From: Lepisosteus oculatus
Lineage: Eukaryota > Chordata > Actinopteri > Semionotiformes > Lepisosteidae
Direction: 5' to 3'
Length of the DNA: 64,000 nucleotides
Assembly (NCBI RefSeq): GCF_040954835.1
Contig: NC_090723.1
Span: forward strand, 6,644,001 to 6,708,000
Below the pieces are notes generated by a model. It made no database searches. It saw nothing but the letters and a program-made list of their open reading frames with translations, and had not been told where the DNA came from. Shown here piece after piece: positions 28,001 to 37,692 of the stretch. Within the stretch, counting starts at the first letter, position 1, and each line of letters opens with the position of its first letter. Made by a program: the position numbers and the translations under genes.

Positions 28001-31000
28001 CTCCCAGTTTTTCCATCTCTCACTCCCACTCTCTCCACTCGTCCCTCCCTCCCTCTCTCACTCTAGCTACAGATGCGGTTTCCCCTAGCAACCAGTCGGT
28101 ACAAGTTTTTTTTTGTCTCATATTTACCCCATTAATAACACTCCTGCCTGAGAATACTAATGAAGTGCTCTCTTGTCACAGCGAAAGGGGGACAGTGAGG
28201 GCGAGCGCGAGAGGGGAAGAAACTGTTTACCTTCCTCAAGAGGGGCTTGCATCAGATATTCAGTCCAGTGCACTTCCCCTCCCCTTTCTTAAACAAAAGC
28301 AATTATTATAATAATGGTTATGATGATGAGAACTGTGCACTTTTAATGGGAGAAGTTACTAGACACACATGTAGCCATTAGGCATCCATGAGTCTAGCTT
28401 CCTTATCTCTAACCAGTTAGCTGCATGTGCTGATCACCTGTCATCCCCTCGGAGCGCAGGGCCTGTGAGCTCCTCGGTATTAAACATCCAGACTAAAGAC
28501 CTCCTGCCCCCCCGTCTCTCAGCTCTGACGCTGCAGCCCTGTCCTCTGTCCTTCTTGCACCTCCAGCACCCAGGTCCCAGCAGGCTCCTGCCCCTCTGCT
28601 CCCTCTTGGCTCTCTCCCAGCTGCTTCGTTGCCATTCTGTTCAGAAGCTCTCTGCTGCTCAGTGGCCGACTCGGCAGCACACAGCGCTCGGGGAAGTGTC
28701 GCTGTTGCAGAGCTGGATCTATAGAGTATCTGCTTTTCTCCATGACCTACTTTTTCCCCACCGCCGCCTCCGCGAGTTTCTCAGCCTCCTCGTCTGGCCT
28801 TAGCCAACCCGCCTGCCCCCCCCCCCCAAGAGCCTAGCACTCTCACCTGGGGGCCCCTGCTGCACAGCCCCACCTGCACCCCATCAAGTCCCCGCCCCAC
28901 CTGGGCAGGTAGAGGATGTCGTGTTGAGACAGATCGTCCCTGCGTTTGTATTTCTCCCTTGCCTCAGTTTCTCAGTTGCTTGGAGATAGATCAGCGCTTT
29001 GTGAACAGAGGGGGGTTATTTGCGAGGACTGCCTTTATCAATCAGATCAACACGTAAAGAAAATAAGATTTCTGAATTTCGGAGGGGACGTCCTTGACCT
29101 CGGGATTGCAGATCTTCAGAACGTTTTTGCGTTTTCCCAACTCTCTTCTTCCTCGAGTACCAGAATGGTGCTCAGTCTAAGAGACAAAAATTACCCGTCT
29201 TTCAAACGTTGCAACAAAAGCTCCCAAAGCTCATCTCTGTGAAGCTAAACAAGTGCAAATGTAGTGCAGCTGGACCCATGTGATCCCCAGAAATAGGAAA
29301 AGTCTGAAAAAGAAAGTTTTACTAACCTGAGGCTCTTCTGTGAGAGAAAAGCTATAACCGAATTTTTGATTCTTCAGGTTTAGGCTCTGTATCCTCCAGG
29401 GGTCCAAGCTGCTTAACAGACAGTACAGCTTGAGTTCCATCTGTTGTCCCTCTCCCAGTTCTTTGGACTGAGTACTGCACTATGTCCAACACTGCTGCTA
29501 TATGCCGTACGGTATTGCTGCTCGTCTGATGCTTCCTTGGCCCCAGATTCATTCCCCTTAATTGAAAGCATGGCAGCTTTTTATTTTGTCTTTAAAAAAA
29601 AATTAAATGCTAAATTAATGAACAACTTGTTCTTTACATGTTGTATACATGTTCTTTTGCCATTACATAGGAAGACATGAGAATAACGCCTTCGAATGTG
29701 GTGGCAGCCATGTGTCTTCCTTAAGACATCTGTCGGGACACCTGCTGAAGCCTTAAAGAACAGACTGAGCTCTGGGCAGTGGTCACGTCACCCCAGGACA
29801 CTGGGGTCGTCTCGTGTGTGGTGGCTCTGGTGCAGCATTGTCACAGTTTCCCATCGGGATGTCGCTCTCCTGGAGCAGCATCCCAGAGTGGCGAGGGGAG
29901 TCACTGCTCCTGCTGCTGGAGGGCATGGCTTAACGGCTCTGCGTTTGCTCAACAGCCACTCCTATACCTTTGCTCTTAAGGTCCCACAAAGTACTGGGCT
30001 GTGATCCCTGTGCTGCCTTTCTAAGAAAAGTCCTCCTCCCTTCTGCATCCTGTGTCTCGGTAACAGCCAATGTCTCTTGTTTGCCTACCTGCTTAAATAA
30101 AGGGTTAACATCTCTTAATCAGGGTGCCGTCTTCTGCAGGACCACATGACATGCAGGCAGCATCTCCTGCAGGTGCACTGCAAGCCATCCTCTCCCGGAG
30201 CGGCTGCTAATTGTACATGATCAGCAGGTTTAGTCAGTACTTCTGCCTCGGTGCTCTTCTGCACCGACCTCCTTATTTCTGCAGTCGCCTTCCTCAGGAG
30301 AGAGGGGCTCTGTGTGAATCAAGAGACATCTGATGAACCTGACATATAAAACTGCGGGAAGAGAAGGAGGTTATTTCCCCCTTGTATGGGGAAGGTTTAT
30401 GCACCCTTGTGGGAGTCTGGGCTGCGTGGTGCGGTGCCTATGGAGCGAACGTTAAGTTCATGCTTTTGGAGCACTAAGCCCATTTCATAATGGTTTCATT
30501 TACTTGAATTGGCGATTTTGGTGAAAACAAACCCTCCGCTCTCTGTGCGAAATTGTCCGCCTCTACATAGAAGAGGAACTGCTCCCTGACAGCCCCTTAC
30601 GTAACTGTTACTAATGAATCTGAAAGCGTGGGAGTCGCGATGGCAGGAATGCTCATCGGAACTAAAAAACGCTTTTATATACATTACTGAATTGATGCCG
30701 GGAATTATTTGAACCTTCAGCACAAAGGGCTTAGACAAGGTCTTTATGAGAGATTGTTTTATTTCTGCTCCACAATCTGTTCCCAGTGTGCTATATAGAA
30801 CGAATAATCTGGCACTGTTGCTGTGCTATATTTAGACTCGTAAAAACTGCATTTTTCAAAGCCATATATCTTTTTATACTGTTAAAAATGAAACGCTTAT
30901 TGTTTGAGTTAAAACCACAAAGAGTTTAAGTATAGATTTATTTTAGTCTGAGTGGTATTCAGGGCAAAGGCTCAGGAGTAGATTAGAAGAAAAAATAGTT

Positions 31001-34000
31001 TACATCCTGTAAATTGAAATCCATTAAGATTATGAATACTGTATGAAATCAGGACCATATAACTGATGTCAGATCACTGGCCCTGCAGGCAGTTCTCAGT
31101 GTCTGGAAAAGTAATACCAGGCTGTTAGAAAACAGCCAGCCTGGCTGGAGCTCCACCAAGATTCACGAACTGTATGAGATCATTTTAATAATAAAGAAGC
31201 AAACTGTTGCTCAAGATAGCTCAATACTTTGCAGTAATGAGGTTGCCACTGAAGGATTAGCATGAGTTGTTTCTATGTTCTCTGGATCCCACCGAAAATA
31301 AATAAAAAGAGTAAGACAAAATCCATTAACAAAGCACGCGCTGCCAAACTAGCAGTCCCCCTCTACTCCAGAGAGGTCTTTTAGATCAACACTGCGAGCA
31401 AAGACAAGGAAAGATTATTCCACTGAAGAGGCCAGTCTCCCCTTTCACCTGGCGTCCCCCTTTCTCCTAGTTCCTGGTTTCAGAAATGTAACTAAAGTCT
31501 TGCCAAGGGAGCGAGGGTGAGTGTTTTCACAGCTTTATTGCAGGGAATTTGCAGTGTTATCAGAAATATGCATGGATGCTTTCCTCTGTGCTCTGCTGGA
31601 CATGTTAATCCTGCGTGAGCTGAGACATTAATTTTCTCTTAATGCAGTGAATGTGCTTTAGAGGTCTGGTGGCTCTTTTGTGGGAAGTGGTAAAGCATAC
31701 TTCCACTGCTGTATAGCATAGAAGTGGTGTGCATCACGTTAGTAAGGAAAACCTACAATTCCAGAAAGAATTCCTATTTGTTTTCAGCATTTAGTTCCCG
31801 TTTGGGCTCAGGTGTTTTTGTTTTCTCTGTTGTCTCCGGTTTGCGCTTCCTTGTTTGATCAGTCAGCGCAGAAGCCTTGTGAAGACGAGCAGGTGGGAGG
31901 GATGGGCTGTCTGTCGGACTCGGAGCCCCTGGTGGGATCGCTTCCTCACTTCGTCTCTCTGCTCCGACTTCCCACATTCCTCACAGCGGTGTCGAACCAG
32001 ACGGGGGGACGGATTGTTTGTTGAGCAACGGGAAGGAAAGTATTGATCATTGGAGCCTCGTCTTTTTCACAGCTCACAGATGCCTAGGAGCGAGCATCTG
32101 GTGTTTTTGTAGAACGCTGAACGCAGGGGTTCCGAGTTGGGGGTGTTTTTTCCAGTGTCAGCCTTTAAAAATACGGTGCGGAGTTAAACTACGGTGAAAG
32201 AACAGCCACACGTCTTAACACACAGTGAAATCCAGGGACAGCTCGATGATCCCAGCGTCACGGGTTCGAGCCCGTGCCGTCTCAGAAGGCAACGTCTGGA
32301 TTGGGCCCATGTCCACCCCAGGCTCAGAGCTGGTCGTCCGCGGTTCTCTGTTTCCAGCTTGCAGTGGTACAAGCCAGAGAAGCTCCACACTTCCAGTCAG
32401 CTGGCTCTGTGGGTCAGTGTGTCAGAGGAGCAGGTCTCAAGGTTCTCCAGGCGGCTGTGGGGGTCCTGGGCAGAGAGCCGAATCTTAAAATTAATTAGTG
32501 ACTGCAGATTGGGTTAGTATATATTGAAAAATATTTTTTTTTAAAGCAGGGTAAAAGCATAGACAAATGGTAAAACAAAATATAGACTTGGGAAAAACAG
32601 AATTTAAGCAGAGTGTGGCTAGGGCTTCACAAAAATAAAAAATGTCAGAATGCTGTAAATTTACTGTAGTAAACTTTCTTAAAGGACAAGACTGGATTGT
32701 TTGTACAAATGCCCCATAATTGCTTCCATGTCTTTGTGTGAATGGCATCCTGTAGTCATCTTGGTAATACATGGCAAGATTTCGAATTCCTTCCATTCTT
32801 TAGTCTTCTTGCCTTGTTGCTTTGGCTGTGGCACGTGACACAAGGTCCAGAGAGGTGCCCTGCCCCTGGCACCCAGCTTCATAACATTTCTCCAGGCTCT
32901 GATGCCCTGCTATTGTCAGCCCATTGAGAGTGGGCTGCTTTTAATCAGCATTTGCACTAAAGCAGAAAGCGGTTTAGTGAGATTTATACTCTGTATTGCC
33001 AAAAAAGTATAGTTTCGGATGAAAGTACAAACATAACGAATAAATGTCCCATAAACCTGGAATAGAGAAAACAAAATCTGAGATTTAGTAGAGTGAGTTA
33101 AGTTGTTGTAGGCGCAGTGTGCCGGTTCTTATGCATGAAACTGTTAAAATCCAGTTTCTTGATAGAACATTTTGTATAAATCTGCCACAATTACATGTCA
33201 AAGAAATGGAGAATACCCGTACAAATGAGTTGAGAAATTCAGATATGCTGGAATAGCACCGCTATTGTTGCGTAGAAAGATTTTGAATGTGCGCTTGAGT
33301 TTTTCTGAGTTGCGTAGTGGGATGGGGGTTGCTTTGTGCTCTGCAGGGTCGGACCGACACAGAATGACCCTTCCTGCACATGTGGTGCTGGCTCCCTGCG
33401 GACTCGCGGTCCTGATTCCTGCCCACAGGCCTGGCACTGCTGGCATCCGAGGGCAGCAGGAGCCGCATTCTCACCCTGGACGGGCACGCGGCCGGGCGGA
33501 TCTGCGTGTGAGCGCATCTCAGCAGAGCCGGGAGACAATTCGAGCTTAATTAGTCCCCCAGATCTGTAACAGGCAAACCCTCTGGCGGGCAGACGCAAAT
33601 GAATGACCCCTCTCATGCAAAAGAGTTAACCAAGAACTAAAATCTCAGGTATTGATTCCTGTGTTTAATATTAATCGTCTGCCTTACCATCTGCAGTCTG
33701 CCTTTTGAAATCGCTAGATTTTAATTATTCTCCTGCATCTCTCTGACTGCGGTCAATTATGTAGGGCAGGGTTTTTAAAAACTGGAATGCCTCTCCGATT
33801 CAGCAGGGTGGGGATGGTTTGCATGCATGGCACACCGAGGTGTGTGTATGTGTCTCTCTCTGGCATCCACCTGCCAAAAGCACAGTGTGTCCCAGTGGAG
33901 CCGGAGAATGTAGGGCAGCACGCTGGTAATGTGGAAACATTGACTGACGCTCTCTGTGAAGGGCACAGTGCAAGCTGATAGAGGCTGGAGCTCTCGCGAA

Positions 34001-37000
34001 GCTTGGGAAATAATTGATTTTTTCTGCATAATATGTTTCAGTCAGGACCACTGTGTTCTCTGGGGTACTTAATCAGCACACGGCGGGGGGGGGATTCTGG
34101 GAAACCGTGCTTGGTGTGAACAAAGCCGATGTGGGCAGCGCTCCGAAGACAGACTCATCACTGTACAGAGGCAATTAAAAAAAAAAAGAACAGACTAGCG
34201 AAAAGCAAGCCTACTCTGTCAAACATCTCAGAAACGTATCCTAAGATGACATAATGCTCTCGGCAGTGCCAGGGAGAAAACGGAGAGTGGGGAGAGACTT
34301 GCTTCTGACAGTGTTGATTTCGTTTTAAAGAATGTACAGCGGCGTGGGGTTCCGGCGCTGATTTTACAAAGTTAGCTGAAGTTTTCATAGGAGTTAATAT
34401 CACTCTGGAGCAAACATGCTTATTTTGGTTCTTTACCGATATTCATTAATTCGGTTTATTGAACATGTTTGTGGAGTAGCCTGGTCTTGTCCTGTATGCC
34501 AAGGCAGATCTGTCAGGGCTCAGGGGGCAGCAGTGTGGAGTACTGGTCAGGGCTCAGGGGGCAGCAGTGTGGAGTACTGGTCAGGGCTCAGGGCTCAGGG
34601 ACAGTAATGTGGAGTACTGGTCAGGGCTCAGGGCTCAGGGGGCAGCAGTGTGGAGTACTGGTCAGGGCTCAGGGCTCAGGGGGCAGCAGTGTGAAGTACT
34701 GGTCAGGGCTCAGGGCTCAGGGGGCAGCAGTGTGGAGTACTGGTCAGGGCTCAGGGCTCAGGGACAGTAATGTGGAGTACTGGTCAGGGCTCAGGGACAG
34801 TGATGTGGAGTACTGGTCAGGGCTCAGGGCTCAGGGACAGTGATGTGGAGTACTGGTCAGGGCTCAGGGCTCAGGGACAGTGATGTGGAGTACTGGTCAG
34901 GGCTCAGGGACAGTGATGTGGAGTACTGGTCAGGGCTCAGGGACAGTGATGTGGAGTACTGGTCAGGGCTCAGGGACAGTGATGTGGAGTACTGGTCAGG
35001 GCCCAGGGGGCAGCAGTGTGGAGTACTGGTCAGGGCTCAGGGCTCAGGGACAGTAATGTGGAGTACTGGTCAGGGCTCAAGGGGCAGCAGTGTGGAGTGA
35101 TGGTCAGAACTCAAGTGCTCCGATTCCATGTGTGTATCTCAGGCAAGGTTTCCCTTCCCAGAAGACTTCAACAAACCCAGGTGCCATTCTGCAAGTGAAA
35201 AAAGGTCATTGGGACCTTTGCTTTTATATTGGCACAGAAATTAGGCAAGTCCTGACCTTCAGCATTGGGGGTTACGGCTCTCCGCTGTGATAGGCAGGCC
35301 TCTCCAGCTGTATTGGCGCAGCCATTTTCCAGCCATCTGCAGATTGAATCCCATTAAAAGGGAAATCGCATTTGGAAGAAGGAGTCCTTCCACACAGCCT
35401 GCCTTATGCCTCAGGCTCCTGCACCTCTGTACGGGACTGCGGGCTGTACCGTCACCCCTGGGGCAGGGGAGAGGGAGGGAGCGGCGGCAATCAATGGCAC
35501 GTGCCGATTGGCTGGCGCACTTTCAGCAGCAGATGGAATAATCACCAGTTGCCATGGTGACGATGAGCGCCATGGCACTGATGTCTTCTGTAATTGCCCA
35601 AAGAGCAGAGGTACAGTATGGCTGGCTCTGTGAGATAGTGCTTGTGCGAGCGAGTGAGCAGCGTTTCGGGAGGCTTTGTTTATTGGGGGGTCACTTTCTT
35701 TAAAGCGCCAGAGAAAGGTGGCGTTTTCCCCAGGCCTGCTTTGGCGCTGAAATCTCCTTTGAGTTTCCCCCCCGCCACACTTTCCACCTTGTATCCCATT
35801 CCGTTTCCAGCTGCTTGCCTTTATCCTTGTTGCATAAGCCGTTTAAAGCTCCGCTGGCCAGTGGTCTTCAATCCACTGATCCTGCTTGGCAGCGTCCCTA
35901 GTGCCCTCAGAGTCACTGAGGCTCTGGTGTGACGTGTGCTTAATACTGGGCTCGGACCTCAGCCTCTGCCTCCGTCGCCTGCCCCGGAAGTGGGCTGGTA
36001 ATCTCCCAGAGGCAGTCTGCCGCCTCCCACTGCAGGATCGGGAGCCGCACTCGGCTCCTGGAATGTGCCACTGTCTTTCCTTCCAGTTGTGAAGTTTGCC
36101 TGATCGTTTAATTAACCGAGTTACAGTGCTGCTAACCGAGCTCTGATGCGTGAAATAGGAAACTGTACCTAAAGCAATTGTTTTCTGTAATTAGCTGTCA
36201 GAACCCTACTGTATGTATCCATATATACGTCCTCCCAGCCATTTTCTAACGGCTTGATCCAGTTCAGTGTGGAAGGGGAGCTGGCGCCTGTCCCAGCAAA
36301 CAAACGGCGCACAGCAGGATACACCCTGGACAGCATGCTAGTCCGTCACAGGGCAGACACAGACACTCACACCAGGGCCGGTTTTTCCAGAGGCGTATTC
36401 ACCTTTAGCATGGCTTGGACTGTGGGAGGAGGATCCGGAAACCCACTAGAACACGGAGAGAACATACAAACTCCACACAGATAGCACCCCAGAAATTGAA
36501 ACCTGGGGCCCCGGCGCTGTGAGGCCGTAATGCTCACCGCTATGCCACCCAAATCTATATACGTCTCATAAAATAGTCCTACAAGTTTCATTGACCTCTT
36601 AGGTTGAACCAAAAACTAAAAGTCACTAGGCCAGCCGGGAACTGGGTGATATCTTAGCCTGGGATCCTTCTGCACCTTCTCTTGGTGTCTTATAGTCTTG
36701 CCGTTCCCAGTCCTCTGAAGATGTGTGCGCTTTCTTGCTCCTCATCTCTTTGGCTCCACGTGAAGGATAATGAGGTCCTTTCGAGCCCCGATGCCTTGGA
36801 GCCCTTGCGGTTGTCAACGACGGTGCTCGTGGCTAATCGTCGCATTCCCTAACTCGGCCCATCCCTCGTTTTGGCCTCTCTCCATCCCTCACTCCATCAC
36901 TCTGTCTCCTGTCTCCCAGTGAGAAGCGGAAGCTACAGGTGAGCATCGCCAGCCCCATCCAGTGCAGCATGCATGGCAGGAAGTGCACTGTCGTCGTGGA

Positions 37001-37076
37001 GACGAAGATCAACCAATCGCACCCGGACTTCGCGAAGAGCCGCTCCGGCTACATCCTGTCCGTTCCTGCCAACTGA
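1023..37076 (+). CDS. myo1d: Unconventional myosin ID (class I myosin), 3' half, 11 exons
   Basis: This is a monomeric actin-based motor that links membranes to actin. In vertebrates it acts in endosomal traffic, cilia and left-right asymmetry (family knowledge). Eleven exons with GT-AG borders and consistent phases splice to 515 residues and a stop, equivalent to about residues 492-1006 of the 1006-residue human protein. The order is: end of the motor with the actin-binding segment [10 protein letters not shown], the SH1/converter region ([20 protein letters not shown]), two IQ motifs, and the TH1 tail ending in [10 protein letters not shown]. Coding exons lie at 1023-1093, 2308-2382, 3035-3167, 4102-4268, 6287-6494, 16149-16372, 16789-16927, 17761-17865, 18111-18224, 24626-24780 and 36920-37076. 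The ATP-binding part of the motor lies left of the window. No frameshift or internal stop is seen, so the gene looks intact. Confidence 0.96.
1094..2307 (+). other. myo1d intron, no feature seen
   Basis: Ordinary intron sequence with no recognised exon, repeat family or RNA. Confidence 0.7.
2308..2382 (+). CDS. myo1d: myo1d coding exon (motor)
   Basis: The exon completes the split valine codon and reads [20 protein letters not shown] then LLYN, ending in a split AG|C serine codon. Borders are GCGCAG and GTACAA. The phase agrees with both neighbours. It corresponds to motor residues of about 515-540. Confidence 0.95.
2855..3034 (+). other. Extended pyrimidine tract before a myo1d acceptor
   Basis: About 180 nt are strongly C/T-rich and end in TCTCTCTCTCTTAG at the acceptor of the 3035 exon. 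Usual polypyrimidine tracts are 15-40 nt. The minus strand is the matching purine tract. Confidence 0.75.
3035..3167 (+). CDS. myo1d: myo1d coding exon (motor)
   Basis: The exon starts after TCTCTCTTAG and ends before GTGGGA. It encodes [20 protein letters not shown], then the segment up to [15 protein letters not shown]. It ends on a codon boundary. The region corresponds to the upper to lower 50-kDa part of the motor, about residues 540-584. Confidence 0.96.
3362..3417. repeat. 56-nt near-perfect inverted repeat (hairpin) in a myo1d intron
   Basis: The 5' arm is 3362-3382 (CTCCGAGGTATTTTCAGTGC then T) and the 3' arm 3398-3417 (AGCACTAGAGAACCTCGGAG), with a 15-nt loop. Pairing gives about 19 base pairs with one A-A mismatch, two G-U wobbles and one bulged C on the plus strand. 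This is pre-miRNA-like in size, but no known miRNA is recognised. It could also be the relic of a small inverted-repeat element. Confidence 0.6.
3464..3893 (+). repeat. tRNA-derived SINE
   Basis: A box-like TGGCTCAGCCGG at 3477-3488 and B box-like GGTCTGAGTCT at 3513-3523 are correctly spaced for an RNA polymerase III promoter. A body of about 350 bp follows, ending in an A-rich tail (GTGACAAAAAATA). The element sits in the sense direction of the myo1d intron. The family name is not known to me. Confidence 0.6.
4102..4268 (+). CDS. myo1d: myo1d coding exon (actin-binding and SH1/converter region)
   Basis: The exon encodes [12 protein letters not shown], then [20 protein letters not shown] and [12 protein letters not shown]. 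This is the most conserved stretch of the lower motor and converter in class I myosins. The acceptor is GGTGAAG with a weak pyrimidine tract; the donor is GTACGG. It ends two bases into an arginine codon that the next exon completes. Confidence 0.96.
4269..6286 (+). other. myo1d intron, no feature seen
   Basis: AT-rich intron without a recognised exon or clear repeat family. Open frames are short and resemble no family I know. Confidence 0.65.
6287..6494 (+). CDS. myo1d: myo1d coding exon (converter and start of IQ1)
   Basis: The exon begins [10 protein letters not shown] after CCGCAG. It runs through [20 protein letters not shown] and [12 protein letters not shown], ending RIVLFLQK before GTGAGG. 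It covers the converter and the start of the first light-chain-binding IQ motif, about residues 640-709. Confidence 0.97.
8399..8480 (+). repeat. Possible diverged fragment of the AACATAAG repeat family
   Basis: Short similarity (CCTTTGGTAGTTGGTGATCC) to the copy at 59,815-59,965 (GTTTGGTAGTTAGTAGTTAA). Too short to be sure. Confidence 0.2.
8862..9167. mobile_element. Non-autonomous hAT-type (Charlie-like) MITE
   Basis: A 306-bp element is bounded by 17-bp perfect terminal inverted repeats (CAGGGGTGTCAGACTCA), which resemble the CAGGGGTGTC ends of hAT-Charlie transposons. The flanks CCTTAAGA (8854-8861) and CATTGAGA (9168-9175) match at 6 of 8 positions and look like a degraded 8-bp target-site duplication. 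No transposase is encoded, so the copy was mobilised in trans. Confidence 0.8.
10045..10064 (+). repeat. Poly-C run (C20)
   Basis: Twenty consecutive C residues in a myo1d intron. The length may be affected by sequencing error. Confidence 0.9.
10441..10457 (+). repeat. Short TGG microsatellite
   Basis: TGG units followed by a G run in a myo1d intron. Confidence 0.8.
16149..16372 (+). CDS. myo1d: myo1d coding exon (IQ motifs and start of TH1)
   Basis: After a 9.65-kb intron, this exon completes IQ1 ([15 protein letters not shown]) and gives IQ2 ([18 protein letters not shown]). The linker [20 protein letters not shown] leads into the TH1 domain. The IQ motifs bind calmodulin light chains. 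Borders are CCCCAG and GTAAGA. The coding sequence is strikingly GC-rich compared with the surrounding intron. Confidence 0.97.
16373..16788 (+). other. myo1d intron, no feature seen
   Basis: Short intron with no recognised element. Confidence 0.7.
16789..16927 (+). CDS. myo1d: myo1d coding exon (TH1 tail)
   Basis: The exon encodes [14 protein letters not shown], then [20 protein letters not shown] and [12 protein letters not shown]. The acceptor is TTGGTCAG and the donor GTGAGT. The first part (WWAWTL) differs most from the human tail (WRASQL, from memory); the rest is nearly unchanged. Confidence 0.96.
16928..17760 (+). other. myo1d intron with pyrimidine-rich 3' part
   Basis: The last 190 nt before the acceptor at 17760 are C/T-rich. 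Otherwise nothing is recognised. Confidence 0.65.
17761..17865 (+). CDS. myo1d: myo1d coding exon (TH1 tail)
   Basis: This 105-nt phase-0 exon encodes [20 protein letters not shown] and [15 protein letters not shown]. It follows a long pyrimidine-rich tract and the acceptor TCCGCAG. It belongs to the TH1 domain that contacts acidic phospholipids in class I myosins. Confidence 0.95.
18111..18224 (+). CDS. myo1d: myo1d coding exon (TH1 tail)
   Basis: This 114-nt phase-0 exon encodes [20 protein letters not shown] and [18 protein letters not shown]. Acceptor TTTCCCAG, donor GTGCGT. The segment [10 protein letters not shown] with nearby lysines lies in the PH-like core of TH1, which in class I myosins binds phosphoinositides. 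Confidence 0.96.
18225..22129 (+). other. myo1d intron (left part), no feature seen
   Basis: No exon or named repeat is recognised in this first 3.9 kb of the 6.4-kb intron. Open frames are short and resemble no family I know. Confidence 0.6.
22136..22375 (+). repeat. Dispersed repeat, AACATAAG family, copy 1
   Basis: Begins GTAAGAACATAAGG and contains AATCTCATCCAGTCGTTTCT and CATGGCTGGGTAGCTTGATC. It shares motifs and order with the copy at 59,815-59,965 (ATCTTATCCAG, CATGGCCGGGTAGCTTG). I recall similar repeats from gar and sturgeon sequence, but the family name is unknown to me. Confidence 0.5.
22400..22622 (-). repeat. tRNA-derived SINE, GAGCAGAGGTCAGGG-head family
   Basis: Read on the minus strand: head GGGGGAGCAGAGGTCAGGGT, a degenerate B box GGGGTCAAATTCC (22561-22549), then ACACTGCTGTTGTACCCCTG and AGCAAGGTACTT, and a body ending near AATAAACCAGTAACA. 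This is a common fish SINE layout. The head resembles the unit of the minisatellite at 34,508. Confidence 0.6.
23155..23640 (+). repeat. tRNA-derived SINE with L2-like tail, internally expanded
   Basis: The head has GAATTGCTGCCTCGCAGTGT. The body runs GTGGAGTTTGTATATTCTCC, then CTCCAGTTTCCTCCCATAGT, and ends GGATAGGATCTGGC followed by an AAAAAATGGGATG tail. Between about 23,340 and 23,540 the segment GTG-run plus CCCTGTGATGGACTGG is repeated about four times, three of them with TGTCCGGTCCAGGG. Confidence 0.7.
24626..24780 (+). CDS. myo1d: myo1d coding exon (TH1 tail)
   Basis: The exon encodes [20 protein letters not shown], then [20 protein letters not shown] and [11 protein letters not shown]. 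It ends two bases into a serine codon. Acceptor CTTCAG, donor GTACTG. About residues 904-955. Confidence 0.96.
32180..32520 (+). repeat. Possible SINE fragment with intact B box
   Basis: GGTTCGAGCCC at 32263-32273 matches the pol III B box GGTTCGANNCC. No convincing A box is seen upstream and no tRNA cloverleaf forms, so this is more likely a SINE than a tRNA gene. Ends are approximate. Confidence 0.35.
34508..35107 (+). repeat. 0.6-kb minisatellite of 32-41 bp units
   Basis: About 16 units share GTGGAGTACTGGTCAGGGCT followed by CAG. Units come in a short form (32-33 bp) and a long form (40-41 bp) that differ by one extra GGCTCAG. They end in GGGGCAGCAGT, GGACAGTAAT or GGACAGTGAT. The resulting open frames (for example repeats of [10 protein letters not shown]) follow from the repeat and are not a gene. 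Confidence 0.95.
36236..36552 (-). repeat. tRNA-derived SINE with L2-like tail
   Basis: On the minus strand an A box TGGCATAGCGG (36547-36537) and a degenerate B box GGTTTCAATTTC lead into GTGTGGAGTTTGTATGTTCT. The CCCTGTGACGGACTAG and GTCCAGGGTGTATCCTGC segments follow, ending near AGAAAATGGCTGGGAGGA. It is the same family as 23,155 and 42,205, and this is the copy with the best-preserved A box. Confidence 0.75.
36920..37076 (+). CDS. myo1d: myo1d last coding exon
   Basis: After a 12.1-kb intron, the acceptor TCTCCCAG precedes the final 51 codons. They read [20 protein letters not shown], then [12 protein letters not shown], ending [12 protein letters not shown] and TGA. This matches the C-terminus of vertebrate myosin ID. 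Confidence 0.96.
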
Positions 37077-37630
37077 AGGAGCTGGAGGGCGTTGCCAAGA
37101 CGACGAGGGAGGGGTCTGTGAATTCCGGACAGTTTTTAGAGCAGAGCGCCACCCTCAGATTTCTGGGTACCCTGTGGGTAACCCCTTCAGAAAGTATCAT
37201 GGCATTTTAGATAGCCATTTTATAAAGAATATTATTAGTTAAATGAATTCGTTCTATGAAGCCATAAATATTCAGCTTTGGTCAGGTAAGTGTTGAAGGG
37301 CTGAGCCCCATTTAATTACTGGGGGGGAGAAGTAACCTTCCCACTTCCTTTTTAAAATAATCCACTTAAATCCTCTTTTAAAAATCTGTTTAATTCACCT
37401 TTTAAAAGATCTGTCTCATTTTAACTTTATATCGTAACTCATGGCTTTCTGACAGAGTGTAATAGTATGGTGTGTTACAGCAGGTCTGCTAGTGTAGAGT
37501 AAATTTTAACAAAGTGAAGTTAGAGAACTGTGCAAGGAACAGGTGGGGAGCTGCATCAGCATGTGTAGGCTACAAGGGAACAAGTAACAGGTTTATTCCC
37601 TGCTGAAAAGAGAAAAGAAATAACACAACA

Positions 37631-37692
37631 TTTCGGCCATGGAGCCTTCTTCAGGTGGGAGACCACACCTGAAGAAGACTCCACGGCCGAAA
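37631..37692. repeat. 62-nt palindrome downstream of myo1d
   Basis: Arms 37631-37657 (TTTCGGCCATGGAG... TTCAGGTG) and 37666-37692 match in reverse complement at 25 of 27 positions, around an 8-nt loop. The arm sequence CCTGAAGAAG plus GGCCGAAA resembles a motif I have seen in dispersed fish repeats. Family not established. Confidence 0.8.

Larger units (their letters stand above)
24781..36919 (+). other. Largest myo1d intron in window (12.1 kb)
   Basis: No coding exon is recognised and the phase joins directly from HFK to SEKRK. Named content: a SINE fragment near 32,260, the minisatellite 34,508-35,107 and an L2-tailed SINE 36,236-36,552. C/T-rich blocks occur near 27,940-28,070 and 36,850-36,915. 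A 206-codon open frame at 26,653-27,273 resembles no known protein. The rest shows nothing I can name. Confidence 0.65.

Noticed and set aside
32263..32273. Perfect pol III B box, possible tRNA gene
   Set aside because: No A box at the right distance and no cloverleaf; more likely part of a SINE.
34469..35100. Repetitive protein frames ([10 protein letters not shown] repeats)
   Set aside because: They come from the minisatellite, whose units happen to keep frames open; no gene signals.
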